A stretch of DNA of 64,000 nt. Origin: Paraconiothyrium sp. Pb-2020. Taxonomy: Eukaryota > Ascomycota > Dothideomycetes > Pleosporales > Didymosphaeriaceae. The stretch spans positions 3,100,001-3,164,000 of the forward strand of contig JAJUBI010000002.1 of NCBI GenBank assembly GCA_022419385.1. Direction: 5' to 3'. This document shows positions 47,528 through 58,800 of the stretch, piece after piece (the first letter of the stretch is position 1; each line of letters begins with the position of its first letter). The notes below the pieces were generated by a model, which did not search any database, was not told where the DNA came from, and worked only from the letters and a program-made list of their open reading frames with translations. Made by a program: the position numbers and the translations under genes.

Positions 47528-47761
47528 CTGAAGAGTACGTCTCATGATCTGACAGTTTATGCTTTGATGGTCGCATGGTATTGCCTCCACTAGTTCTAGT
47601 CCGATCATTGAGGGATCTTAAGGTAATCAACTTTACCTCTTTCGGTGCATATGGGGGCCACACAGATCTGATGAGCTCAGCACCCTGAACTTGCTTACTT
47701 TTTTCACGACATCGACGACAATCAAGCAAGCCACGATAACGCATCAGATTTTGACCAGCAG

Positions 47762-48833
47762 ATGATGCCTATCGGAGGTGAGGAACTCAATCAAAGCAGC
47801 GACCACCAGGCCAAGAAGGCGCCGACGAATGCCACAGCTTCCCAAAAGAGAAAGTTACAAAACAGAGCGGCACAGAAGACATACCGTATGCAAGATCACT
47901 ACGTCAGATGAAGGTTAGCCGCTCTAATGTTAAGTAGGAGAGAAACGCAAGCGCAAGCTGCAAGAGCTTGAGGAGCTCACCGCGCGGTCTGGTCCTTCGG
48001 ATCGAAGCACCAATGGAAATACGAGCGTGGGCCTTATGGGCTCACAACTCAGCAATACATTCCCTCCGCCAGATTCAAACACCAATACCGTGGAGCACCC
48101 TGATTGGTTGTTCGACTTCATCTCCCCTACTGCCATAGACCTTACTTCTCCATCGATGACCACCATGCCCCATACAACCATCATAACATACCAAGTGTGC
48201 TTTCCGGATCTCCCCACAGAACAGCAACGCGCGGCACTGTCTCGCAAAGTTTTCGCTGCCTATTCCCGTACGCGCACTCAAAACCTTTTCGACCCATATC
48301 AAAACCACCTAAATATATCCACACTATCTTTTGCCGCAGGCTTCTTTGCCAACGCACTGAGCTTGGGAATGTCAGACCACATGTACTGCAACCCGTCCGC
48401 ACAATCTAGCTTCTACCGCCCGAGGATCACAGAGTCGCCCTATGCGGATACCATGATGCTCGCTGTACAACGTAGTTTCGAGGGCCTGAAACCGGACCTA
48501 CGACCAACATGCGCCCAAATTGTACAGTCGCATCATCCAGCTATCGACTTATTTCCCTTTCCCAACTTTCGAAGACGTCTGATTGAAGGGTTGGCTCATA
48601 ATCCGCCTCTGATCAACGAAATCGAGTTCTGGGAAGACCTCAAAACAGATGCGATAGTGTGCTGGGGAAATGCTAGTGCGGACTTGGGCGGTGGAGGCGT
48701 GCCGTGGGATGCGAGGAGCTGGGAGGCGAAGGAGTGGTTTTTGAATAAATATCTTGGTTTGCTTGGGGACGAGGAAGATGAGCTTTGGCGGGCGAGTAGG
48801 TGGTGGCGGGAGATGAGAGGAGAATATACGTAA
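47762..48833 (+). CDS. bZIP-like transcription factor with DUF3425 domain (first copy)
   Basis: Nuclear DNA-binding regulator. Exons 47762-47885 and 47938-48833 (52-bp intron) join within the basic region and give 339 aa. The basic region reads RKLQNRAAQKTYREKRKRKLQELE, with the NxxxQxxYR core split by the intron, followed by a short coiled segment rather than a long leucine zipper. The C-terminal half carries DUF3425: HPAIDLFPFPNFRRRLIEGL, EFWEDLKTDAI, GGGVPWDARSWEAKEWFLNKY. This pairing of a truncated bZIP with DUF3425 is a Pezizomycotina-specific regulator type, sometimes linked to stress or secondary metabolism. It is convergent with the CFEM-like gene, and a second copy lies 2 kb further. 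Confidence 0.88.
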
Positions 48834-49515
48834 GACACCTGGGCAAGGTGTTGTACATGTGAGTAGTCTAACAGATGGCTAGCCAAACGTCGAACAACAA
48901 TCATCTGCACCGCATCCGATGCTTTAGACGACGAATGGAGTTCATCATTACCGGCACTTGACCACTGTTCCTTCTTGTCGATGAACGTTGATCCTTTACC
49001 ATTTGACCATTTACGTGAGACTTGATCCCATGCGTCAAACGCTCGTATACTCGTCAAAGGAAATGTTGGGTGTGTCAACCCCGAATGCTGGATGTTCGAC
49101 GGGTGGTGAGTTTCAGACCAATACAGGTCCAGCACGGCAATGCTGTAGCAAGGGAACTCTGCTTGTAGAAGTGCAGTACGGCGAAGAGTTCAACGACGGG
49201 GGAGTACACGGCAAGGGCCGGGCAAGTTTTCGACTGGTATGCTGTAGGTTGGCCTTGTGCCCTTGTATCCATAGAACCAAGGCTGCGCCAACGCAGTAAT
49301 CAAGGACCGGTGTCCGACACATGCTTCTCACCGAATATCACAGCCAATGTACATCGATAGTTTTCGCCCAGATGCAGAATATCGTTGATGGTCCAACATG
49401 AGGGATGCATTCCGATCGGTTGTCTAGGGTATATAAATCGCAAGGACGGTTCTCTCATTATCTCTGGTTATGTACAATACATTCTTTCGTCGCTCGTGTC
49501 AGCGTACAAGATCCC
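48834..49515. other. convergent intergenic, no gene seen
   Basis: Between the bZIP gene and the CFEM-like gene. A plus-strand TATAAAT lies near 49430, pointing into the 3' end of the CFEM-like gene, so antisense transcription is conceivable. A 179-codon minus-strand frame at 48596-49135 overlaps the bZIP gene and is a shadow. Confidence 0.4.
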
Positions 49516-49950
49516 TTAACATAAAGGCTCCAGAGTGTTGAGAACCTCTCAATTAGAAATCAGTAATATGGTACGTGGCGTGGTATGTACTGACCTAAGT
49601 TATCCCCTACGCTACACGTTTGCGATACGCAGGAGGTGACTGCATCGAAGAAGGGGCCACACAAACAGCTGTCGTCTGCATTTGGGTCGCAATTGGCTGT
49701 TACTCGCGCTTTCATTCCAGCAATCTTGCTGTATGCGCATAAGTATGTAGTACCCGATCGCACGCGCTATACAATGAATGACCTACTGCGCACGTACCGA
49801 CGCTCGATACGGTAATTGATGCATCTTCTCCTTGGTGGCAGGAGGAGCAGAAGGGGCAGGTGCTGATGGCATAGGAGGAGGTGATGGTGCTGGAGACGCA
49901 GAAGCGCACACAGTCGCGAGCGCGATGACAGCGACGATCAAGGACCGCAT
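49516..49950 (-). CDS. small secreted CFEM-like cysteine-rich protein lacking the first two cysteines
   Basis: Exons 49787-49950, 49595-49728 and 49516-49547 join in frame to 109 aa. The donor GTAGGT at 49786 was chosen because it is the only one that keeps the frame into the next exon. A signal peptide (MRSLIVAVIALATVCASASPA) and a Pro/Ala-rich linker lead to the domain. Cysteines of the CFEM pattern are visible: NC, then DDSCLC, SCVSQTC and the closing LEPLC, with the Asp that ligands haem in some CFEM proteins (DDSCLC). At the start of the domain, where the family has P-x-C-A-x-x-C, the sequence reads LPYRASVRA, with Arg at both Cys positions. Such proteins act as secreted haem or wall proteins, or effectors; which one is unknown. 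The TATA element at 50065 supports the start. Confidence 0.75.
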
Positions 49951-50064
49951 TATGAGATGAGGTTCCAGGGTAACGAATGTGTAGGCGCCGTAAGATGTTG
50001 TGTCTTGAGTATGCGATTCTCTTGTCGACACAGTACCAAGCCCATGATCCTAAGAAACCCTCTC

Positions 50065-50072
50065 CTATATAG
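50065..50072 (-). promoter_or_regulatory. TATA-like element of the CFEM-like gene
   Basis: CTATATAG lies about 115 bp upstream of the CFEM-like start codon on its strand. Confidence 0.4.
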
Positions 50073-50914
50073 CTATCCGCTTGTTCTGTCAGATCATACG
50101 GTCTCGCCACAATCTTTCTGCAATAAGGGTTTCGAAAGCTGCGCCCCGACGGTTACATATTGTGTGGTAACCCCAGGCCATGTGTCAGCATAATCCCCGT
50201 AAATTTCCACCGTCTGGGCGTTTGACTGCCTTTTCTGGCTTAGGAAAGGTTTCGATATGCGTGATACACGTGTCACGTGATATCAGGGCCCTGTTTCACG
50301 TTTGCCTAAGGTCTAGCGGCGTGTGATCCCCAGTCTCATCCTGGAGTCTGTCCGTTGCCCCAGGAAGGATGTCCTCGTTCGAGCCAGACGATGAAGACAT
50401 CGCGATATGGTGACCACAGCTTGCTCTTGCGTCAAGTACGGGTAAGCTGCTTGACCATTCCTGTTAGTGGCACACTTTTAGTATTTCAAATCTCTCATGA
50501 GGCTTCAAGCACTCAAAAACCTTACCTGGCATTCGTGGGACCGGCTGCGTCACCGCGGAAGATATCAGAAACCGGCTGACTGTTTCAATGTGTGGGAAGG
50601 TTTGTTCAGCGTACCAAAGGCAAGGCTAGGCAGAACTGTTTGGAGGATATTGGAGGATAGCAATCAAGTCTGTTAGTATACGAGTGCTTGCTTTTCACCG
50701 CTTATTGTTGGTGTGCAATGGAGCTGCGTAACGGGGGTGGACGGACGCTATGATGGAGGAGTAGTTGGGCTAACCAATTGCGCGCTAAGGCTTACCCGCT
50801 ATTTCCTTCCTAGAATAACATTGGTAAGCAACAGTTGCACGTCCTTTGTGACCTCCTGCTTCAATCCCACCTGGATATTGTATATCATGGCTGGGACGAC
50901 GAAGCATCCACAAT
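50073..50914. other. intergenic, no gene seen
   Basis: Upstream flank of the CFEM-like gene and of the second bZIP gene, which point away from each other. No recognisable frame. Confidence 0.4.
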
Positions 50915-51899
50915 ATGACACGTAGAACTAGCCCAAGCGAAGACGACTGGCGAAACGTTGAAAACGCGAAGGAGAGGAAGAAGATCCAAGATAGATTAGC
51001 GCAAAGAGCACGACGTAGGTTTCCCCTATGTGGCCTGTCTGGGTCATCGACAGTGATTGAAGAGAAGCTTGTTTCACTATTTCATCAGGGCATGATATCC
51101 AGCCTTCATTCTAAACAGAACTCGATCGCCTCAGGGGCGGTGAAGTACTGTGTGCCCGCTCTTTCGGGTATCGGGATCCAAGGCAGCTGGCATAGAACGC
51201 TAATTGGTGGGCATATCTAGGTCAACGGCTTCGCGAAGCGAAGAACAATGCGAAACGGGGATATGGGCAAGGTGAAACGCGGAGAGGAGTCGGCACGCAG
51301 CACCAGGAGAAGGAACCCAGCGCCCTCAGACCTGGTGCCGATGTGCTTGCTGGCTTGCCACTGCTTCCGGCGCTATCGAAATGGCACCGCTAATGCCGGA
51401 TGCCGACTCAAGTACCTCATCTTCATCAGCCTCGCCGTCATCAGCATTTGAGGATTTCTTGCCGCACCACCTTGCAAACAGCACTCTTCCGGCGTCCCTT
51501 ACCAATCCTCTGCCCACAACTGGATGCTCACCAATTCCACCCGAGTACCCCTTGACCTTTTATGGCGCACTATACATCAATGGAATGTACTTGAGAATTC
51601 CCTGCAGCACCGTTGTGCCTGCGAAATCGGATCCGGTTGGTCCGGAAGTCCCAGCATCACTACGACCAACGGAGCTGCAGCTTATCACCATACATCCGCG
51701 TTGGATAGATCGCTTCCCATTTCCAAAGATGCGCGACTCCCTCATCTCTCTCAGCGGAGTGATTGATGACGAGGAGTTTATGAAGGACTTGGCGCTAATG
51801 CCGAGTTTCGAAATCATCCAGGGCAAGGCACCCTGGGACCCCAAAGGGTGGAAGATAAAGAAACCATTCGCTCAGAAATGGGGCTATCTCTTCTTTTGA
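50915..51899 (+). CDS. second bZIP-like DUF3425 protein, internal frame unresolved
   Basis: The ATG at 50915 opens a basic region, DDWRNVENAKERKKIQDRLAQRARR, matching the N-terminal part of bZIP-DUF3425 proteins (ERKKxQxRLxQRxxR). After a long intron (GTAGGT at 51000 to CTAG before 51222) it continues QRLREAKNNAKRG. The C-terminal DUF3425 is clear in the frame ending at 51899: LQLITIHPRWIDRFPFPKMRD, DEEFMKDL, GKAPWDPKGWKIKKPFAQKWGYLF. The frames of the two parts differ; the first closes near 51392. Either a second intron of about 170 bp between 51270 and 51440, or a single-base error near 51385, would join them. The gene is a shorter paralogue of the one at 47762 (different basic region), and its product may be non-functional. 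Confidence 0.7.
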
Positions 51900-54215
51900 G
51901 CACTCTGAAGCGAATACATGACTATTTGAGAGGACCACCCGGAAGATCACTATTTTACTTGCCTGGAATTGACACTTCTTGGACATCTACGGTACGCTGC
52001 CTTACATTACTGCGTCCACATTTGGGGATTGTACTGTTCGCGCTACGGTAATACAGGGTTACCAAAACTTTTTACGAGGTACAGTAGGTTTTATCCTCCT
52101 GTCCGGCCTCTTTGACCAACGAAACTCTGGTTCACTACCAATTGCGGTGCACTTAATGCCGCACATGGTCAAATGGAATTTTCGCGACATTGAAATCTTT
52201 CCCGCTCGCGCTCACGACAGTCAAGCCCTTCTACCGCACGCACGGGAGAATGACCTCATCCTTCTTGGCGAATAGCCACAACCGTAGACGAATCTGTAGC
52301 CGGCACAAATCAACTCATCCAAGAAACTCCGATGCGGGTGCTGCGTGAAGTCTTTAGCCCACTCAATCAAGTCCGCGAACTCGATCGCCGAACTAAAGTT
52401 TTGCAGTGGTTGCGAAATCGGATGACACAGCCACCCGCTGTAGGATTTGACAAAGAATGGGACAAGGGACTTGGTTCTTGGTGGTGTAGTCCGTGGGAAC
52501 CCGGCGTCCACCATCATGCTTACTGCTCCGCCACGCACTGCAGGTGCAACGCTGCCAGATAACCTATTTCCCCGCTCATCCTTGCGCTTTGTCCTCTTTC
52601 GGCTTTTGCTCGAAGCCTTCAAACCTTCGCTCATAAGAGCTACGCATACGAGTGCGCTGCTATCGCTAAGTCTTTGCCTTCACCCCAAGCTTACTCGCAA
52701 CGACATCAGGGTATACGTCGTCATCGTACATTGAGATTGGAGCTCCGGGCTTCTTGATATTCGCGGGTGGCACCAGATCATAACCGTGGGAATTGAAAAG
52801 AGAGGCCATGTATGGGCAATGAATGTCCGCGGAACAGAAGTGAATTAGCGTAGTGGTAATACACAGGCCTCATTATCTTGAATGATAACTCACCGCTGTA
52901 GGCAACCTTACCAGCACTTGCTTCTTATCTAACGTAAATGCGTTCGACTCTCAAATCCCGGTATCCAAAATTAAATTGTGTATGTTGATCGACTGAGGGC
53001 CTTGGGTGGTTCTAGACTCGTACATGAAAAAGTTGCATAGGAGCATTATCTATGATATACCTCGCCCATCCCACCCCGCTTAATAATCCCGTAAGGCGAA
53101 TGATAGATCGCTCGCCAATGAAACATGAATTCGAGCAGTTGTTCTGACTGCTCTGACGTTCGGTAGTCAGAACGTGGGGCAGGTCGGCAAGTGCTACTAT
53201 GTAATTTCAGATGGGGAAGGGCAGCTTCACCCCTGAGCATAAGCATTTCCAAGTAAGTTAATTGGTCAATAAACGCGATTAAGGGCGTGAAGCAAGCGTG
53301 GGCGTGTGGTTTTGAGCACGATGTTCAGCATGGGGAGAGTTACGCCGCAGATAAGGGTCTGAGCGAGACTTCGTGGTTTCGTAATATGTGCTGCATCCGC
53401 CGTACTAGGGTAGTAGACTCTTTGAGATCAGCTAGATCGATACCGAGGCAGAAGTGGGCTACACTTCGAGGATCGTTGCAACATGTCGGCAATTTCGACG
53501 CGGTTGAGCGAAGATCGGTGATTCGTGAGGTTTTCGTATTCGCAGTTCTCCTTCGCTTTTAGTCCCGGTGACCTCTTGAGCTATCCGGACGAAACGTGTA
53601 TCGGACGTTCATCTTCACAGCTCTGATAACCGCAGGTTATGCGAGGTTCCAGCTGCAATGTACGACAATACCCGGTTTGTGAATAGTGCTGTTTGCTAGA
53701 CGGACACCTAGGAGCACGCGCATGCAACCCGCTCAACGCACGACGGCAGGTATGAATACAACAACGGGATCATCAAAGCATTTGTAGAAAGGGTGTCAGG
53801 TTTCTAGGCTTCTTCTGAGCGTGGTTGACTTGCTATAAGCCGATATAAAGTGGCTCATCTCAAGCTGTCTCGGGATGAGCAATGCAATGCTCAAGCTCTC
53901 AATCTGTTACTGTATTTGTGAATATAGTACAATATCGACCTATCATCTCGGATGCACCGCGTTGTCCCTACTCTGGATATCAGTGGTATTTTGCTGCATC
54001 GCGAAGCTTCCTGTGACAAACACAGATCTTTGATAAGACGGGTTTCAACATCCAAGCAGACACGTTCTTATTCAAATTTTCACATTGGCACGAGTCCAAG
54101 GATTAGTTGAGCACCTAGTGTCTACGACTGCTGAGAAGTCACTTCATCAACCCATCCTTATGGAAAAGTTTCAAGAATCATAATTCTATTCGAACGCTAT
54201 GAGCCCTCCAACCTC
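51900..54215. other. gene-poor region
   Basis: About 2.3 kb without a recognisable gene. A 137-codon minus-strand frame at 52221-52634 has an ATG but no family resemblance. A short stretch at 52845-52865 (TAGCGTAGTGGTAATACA) resembles a tRNA D-arm, but no matching T-arm or acceptor stem follows. Confidence 0.35.
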
Positions 54216-54728
54216 TTAACATGAAGGCCCATTCTTCGTCTCTGCGAGCAAAGCAGCGTAGTTTCTGCGCTCATGTTCTGAGATGGCCGCGACTTTCTTC
54301 GCACTCGCACTGTTGGGATCGAACCGATATCCAATCCACTCTTTCGCCAACCTTCTTGCCAACTCTATACCAACAACACGCTCCCCCATGCAGAGCACCT
54401 GGCAGTCGTTGCTCAAAATCGAGCGCTCTACGCTGAAGCTGTCATGAGCGGTGACGGCCCTGATGCCTGGCACCTTGTTCGCAGAGATTGCAACGCCTAG
54501 ACCGGTACCACAGATTAGGATGGCGCGGTCGGCTTTGCCCGACGCAACGAGTTGAGCCGCATCAACGGCGATGTGCGGGTACGCAGTCTTGTCATTCTCA
54601 GGGACGCCGACGTCGGTGACACTCTCGACGCGCTTGTCTGCTTCGAGGTCCTTGATGATGGCCTTTTTGTACGAGACGCCGGCGTCATCGCACCCAATGG
54701 CGATGCGGAGGGGCTTTTGGTCTGACAT
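54216..54728 (-). CDS. RPIB: RpiB/LacAB-type sugar-phosphate isomerase
   Basis: Aldose-ketose isomerase of the RpiB family, interconverting ribose-5-phosphate and ribulose-5-phosphate or a related tetrose or pentose phosphate. Intronless, 170 aa, ATG at 54728. The family text is complete: IGCDDAGVSYKKAI at the N-terminus (the family usually has CDHAG, here CDDAG), VDVG-like TDVGVPENDKT, Cys base in ICGTGLGVAISANKVPGIRAVTAHD, and SNDCQVLCMGERVVG. The length agrees with bacterial RpiB. Fungi also have unrelated RpiA enzymes; an RpiB-type protein is thought to have entered fungi from bacteria and may act on erythrulose phosphate. The start codon lies only 38 bp downstream of the stop codon of the next gene on the same strand. 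Confidence 0.9.
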   Translation of the reverse strand: MSDQKPLRIAIGCDDAGVSYKKAIIKDLEADKRVESVTDVGVPENDKTAYPHIAVDAAQLVASGKADRAILICGTGLGVAISANKVPGIRAVTAHDSFSVERSILSNDCQVLCMGERVVGIELARRLAKEWIGYRFDPNSASAKKVAAISEHERRNYAALLAETKNGPSC

Positions 54729-54766
54729 TTTGTCTAGACCCTTTGATTGCGTGGTGTAGAGGGAGA

Positions 54767-55117
54767 TCAGAGGTCACTAGTGTCGTACTGATCTTCGATC
54801 CTTTTACCAGACTTCTTGACCTTTACCGTTCGAGTAGATGTTCCCTTCTCTGATTTACTGATAGAGGTGTGTACTTCTCCCTCTGCACCGTGCACTTTCT
54901 TCCCAGTTCCGTCGATGACGCTTTCAACGGTGCGATTAACAACCTGTTCCAACGGCTTCGTTACAATGGATAGGCTGGTGTTTCCGACGGTAGGTCCTGA
55001 ACTTTCAAGGACCTTGACTTTTTCTTTGCCTTCCTTGTTGTGGTCTTCGACTCGCTGGTAGATATGATCGGCGTTGGAATCAAGGTTGAGTGAAAAGAGC
55101 CCGCGCTTTGGGGCCAT
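54767..55117 (-). CDS. small basic conserved-looking protein of unknown function
   Basis: Intronless, 116 aa from the ATG at 55117 (MAPKRGLFSLNLDSNADH). The protein is rich in Lys, Glu, Ser and Thr, without signal peptide or membrane segment, and contains VVNRTVESVIDGTGKKVHGAEGEVHTSIS and a Lys-rich ending. The codon pattern is open and well shaped, but no domain is known to me. The longer frame (to 55564) lacks an upstream ATG. The proximity to the RpiB gene (38 bp) suggests that the two may be expressed together or that RpiB's promoter lies inside this gene. Confidence 0.55.
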   Translation of the reverse strand: MAPKRGLFSLNLDSNADHIYQRVEDHNKEGKEKVKVLESSGPTVGNTSLSIVTKPLEQVVNRTVESVIDGTGKKVHGAEGEVHTSISKSEKGTSTRTVKVKKSGKRIEDQYDTSDL

Positions 55118-55881
55118 TGTTGAGGAGGGGGCGTTGTGTATTATATGATGTAGAGATGGCAAACAGTGAGTGGGGCAGCGGCGCCGGCGCGAGCACTTTG
55201 GGTGGAGGGTCGCTTGATCAGGCATGCCGGCCCGCGCCCCGCATTCCTCTACCTCGTCACGTGGAACTATGACTGGTCCTCGACACGAAGCAACTCGTCT
55301 CGAGGCCTGTGAAACGTCGGCTTCTGCTGCTGCACGGCTTAGAACGTGTTGACAACTTTGTACTATGATTCTTTGGACAGGTTGCCTCTTGAATCCGTTC
55401 CGACATTCGAGACCCGCATCATGGTTCAAGAGCAAAGAACGGAAAATTGATTCTCGATTGCTCACATCAGCAATGTCTGGGTTGGATTGCTTCTCACACT
55501 TTCGTCCAAACCCTGCAGGACAAGGTTGGCATAGACGGGTCCTATAGGGGCAAGCTCGAAACAATACTATGTCTTACGTCTGGGCGCTGTATTGCTCATC
55601 CTGGGTAACACAGTTTCAGAAAGCCTGATAGAATACTGCATGCAGTAAGACGCGTAAAGGTTGCGGCATAACGATTATATAATACATATTCCCTTTCCCA
55701 GACCGACCTACTCTGGTGCGGCCATTTTCGACCGTTAAATCTGCCCCTGGTGCCGCCGGATGATACCCAGCGTGCTATATTGCAGTGAAGAACGCCTCGC
55801 TAAGCTAACCGCATAATCTCGATTCGATCAAATGCTCAAGATCAACCATATATATGTAAAGCAGTACTGATAAATGGCAGA
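55118..55881. other. intergenic, no gene seen
   Basis: Upstream flank of the small basic protein and 3' flank of the Zn2Cys6 gene. No recognisable frame. Confidence 0.4.
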
Positions 55882-58800
55882 TCACTGCAATCCTGCGTGA
55901 TAGAGAGCGTTCTGGAACGTCTCTGCACCCTCGCCATTGCCATTGAAGCCGAAGAAATTGAACCTTGAACGAGCAAAAGTCAGTATTGCATCATTATCGT
56001 CATTCATTGTACAGGGAAGGTTGGTTGCAGATAGCCGTAGAGATCAGGACAGGCACTGGCGCCGGAAGAATTTTGGAGGAAGACGTACCAGTCTTCCACG
56101 TTTAATGTTGTGGGAACAATAGGATTCTGTCGTCCATTGCTACTATTGCTCCAATTGTCGTCGGCTGAAGCATTTTGCTGATTCTGCTGCATCATGTCCA
56201 TCTGCTGATGCCATGCTTGGGGGTTGTTATGATCAAAGCCCGCCATCGACACCCCGGCTTGCACCTGCTGCTGGGGCGGCATTGATTGTTGATTCGCCTC
56301 GTTGTTCGCTGGATGCATTGCCATTGTCTGTGGCCGCGATAATGCAGGATCCACAAGGCTGTGATTCTGTGATGGTGACTGTTGTTGAATGCTGAGATTT
56401 GACTCTGCAGGGAACAGCTGATCAGGTTGGAAGTTCTGCCACAGTTCCTGGGAGATGTTGGGCGATTGACGAGTAACCAAGAAAAGATCGGGAGGCGTGC
56501 CCGGATACGAATACGAGGGGTTGAAGGGGGTTGTAGGGCGCGTTCCGGACCTCGATGGTCCCATGAAGGCATCATTATTTTGACGTGACATCTGTGGTGA
56601 CCCATGTGTGATCTGTGGCATTTGCGGCACTTGCGGTAGATCTCGAGAAGGTGTCACAGCAGGTGTTTGCGGCCTTGAACGCTCATACGATACCTGCGGA
56701 GCTGGAGGAGCGTTGACTTGCGGGAAGCCCCCAAAGTCCATGTCATCGAACTTCCGCTTCTGTGCTGCGTCTTGTGGAGGCCTTGGAGGCGGCTGCGGCA
56801 TCGACGCTTTGTTCTTCTGGTGTCGCTTGCCGGCGGCCTTTTGTAGGCGCTCCTCCAAATGTTTGTTACCCAAGATGGATTCAAATAGGGTGTGCACCAT
56901 CTTAGCCACAAGCCACACCTTCGAGACCTCTTTGAGCGCGTCCATGCATATCTGTAGCCGTTGCTCCGTAGCTGATACTATTGACTTGTTGGATGACCGC
57001 ATTTGATAGACGTGCATGATGAGGGCGGAGAATAAGCTGTATACGATGAATGCCGGCGTATATCTTATTTCGTCGTGCGCGCGAAGGTTTTCAACAATAG
57101 ATGTGATCATGGCCGCTGCTTGGTAGGCTATGGTTCGAGAAGGGTAGGCGTGCTCATCAAATCCGTTAGCATTGGCTTTCGGAGAACCCGCTGGTGGCAT
57201 GTGAGCCCGATGCAAGAGACAGAGCGTCGTACTACGTTACGTCAGTGAGAGACTTTGAAAAAGGGTATGTGGACATACTAGTAATTCGAATGTAGCAACG
57301 CCGCCCAAAAATGATGCCGTGACTTGTCCCACTGTACATCTGGAGGGCAATTCTGCAGCCAGTCGGCAAGTGCCATGTCGCTATGGGTCAGATCAAGAGC
57401 GTTTCTTCTGAATTTAGAAGCGACCGAGTATTGCTGAGAGAGTACTAGGCCCATGATCTCACAAAGCTTGACGTAGTTGATAAAAAAGTGGACGTGTACA
57501 GGATCGGGCGGATACTCTGCAGGCCGATCAGGTTCGTCCTCGATGAAGTCGTCCTCCGTAATCATCTCAACGTCCGAATCTTCGGGGTTAATGGCAACGG
57601 GTCGTCCAAGCGCGACAGCTACAGAGCGGTCTCGCGAAAAGAGCGACCACCATATCCGCTTCCAGAGCCTCTTGTCGGATTTGCTGAGTTGCGAACCCTC
57701 AACGCTTCGATGCATGCCCGAGCCTTGTGCCACCACTATTCCGACTCTGCTCCAGTAGAACACATTCTTCGTGACGTCTTCGGGGCCTTCCCAGTACCAT
57801 CCCATGAGGATGGTAGACTGTACAATGGTCACTCTATCATCTTCATAGTTGGCGTCGAAGAGGGCTTTCGCCCGCTTATAAAAAGTCATGGCTGCAGGCG
57901 TGGTCGAGCCATTCGCGTCCATAAGCTGAGGGTTTGTGCAGACCCGCGACCCCGCCAGCAGGATAGCTTGTAGCAGCAACAAAGAGGGTGGGTTCTTTGG
58001 ATCTCTGTATTGGCGCATGAAGCGGCTCCGATTGATGACTGGCACCACGGGAGCTACCCATTTGAAGAAAGCCTCGACCAGTTCGTCGCACAGCGCTCGT
58101 GGGGGAAGCAGGAATGCGCCTCGCTGGTGGAGGATCTCGATTTCCATGTTGTCCAGCTCGTTCACGCGTGCCTTTGCTCCTCGCACGTTTTCAGGCAGCG
58201 GGTAGTGTACGGTGTCGGTAGTGCCATAGCGGTCGTGGACCAGCAGGGAGAGGTTGGAGGACTCGCCCAGGTAGGCGACACGTCCGGCTTCTTTGATGGG
58301 TGCGCGTGCAAATTTGGGCTTCATGAACTGCACGTACGTGCCATTGTGGGTGGCCTGCTGGGCGGCATAGGCGGGGGAGACGGTCGTCGAGGGGTGCCGT
58401 CGGGTGAGTTGTACACGGTCGTCTTGTCGCGCTGCTGTTCGCCAGGAGTGGCGCTGCTCGGTGCGGGGGAGCGGTCGTCTTCGCCAAATTCACTGTGAAG
58501 GGGTGTTAGGGCGGCGCGCCTTCGCGAGCGTGGTGGGCTCATACCTCTGGGAGTCCTGCGTCTTCACCGTAGCCGTCTTCTTGCGCTTAGGGGTGGGGAT
58601 GCGGCACTCGATGGAGAAGGCGGTGCGTGTTGGTGCATGGCACACCGAGGCTCGCGGCGTCGCAGCGCACCTGCAGACATCAGCTCACATTGCGACGAGT
58701 GGTCGCGCCATCCGCGAGGAGTACTCACTTTCCGGGCATGGCAGGCTGCTGTATGTTAGCACTTTGATTATCGCGATGCTCGGTGCCTCGGCACCACGTT

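Noticed and set aside
52221..52634. 137-codon minus-strand frame with ATG
   Set aside because: No domain, no splice partners and ordinary composition; not enough to call a gene.
52840..52985. tRNA-like text (TAGCGTAGTGGTAATACA followed later by GTTCGACTC)
   Set aside because: The T-stem does not pair, the spacing is too long for a tRNA with a normal intron, and no acceptor stem is found.
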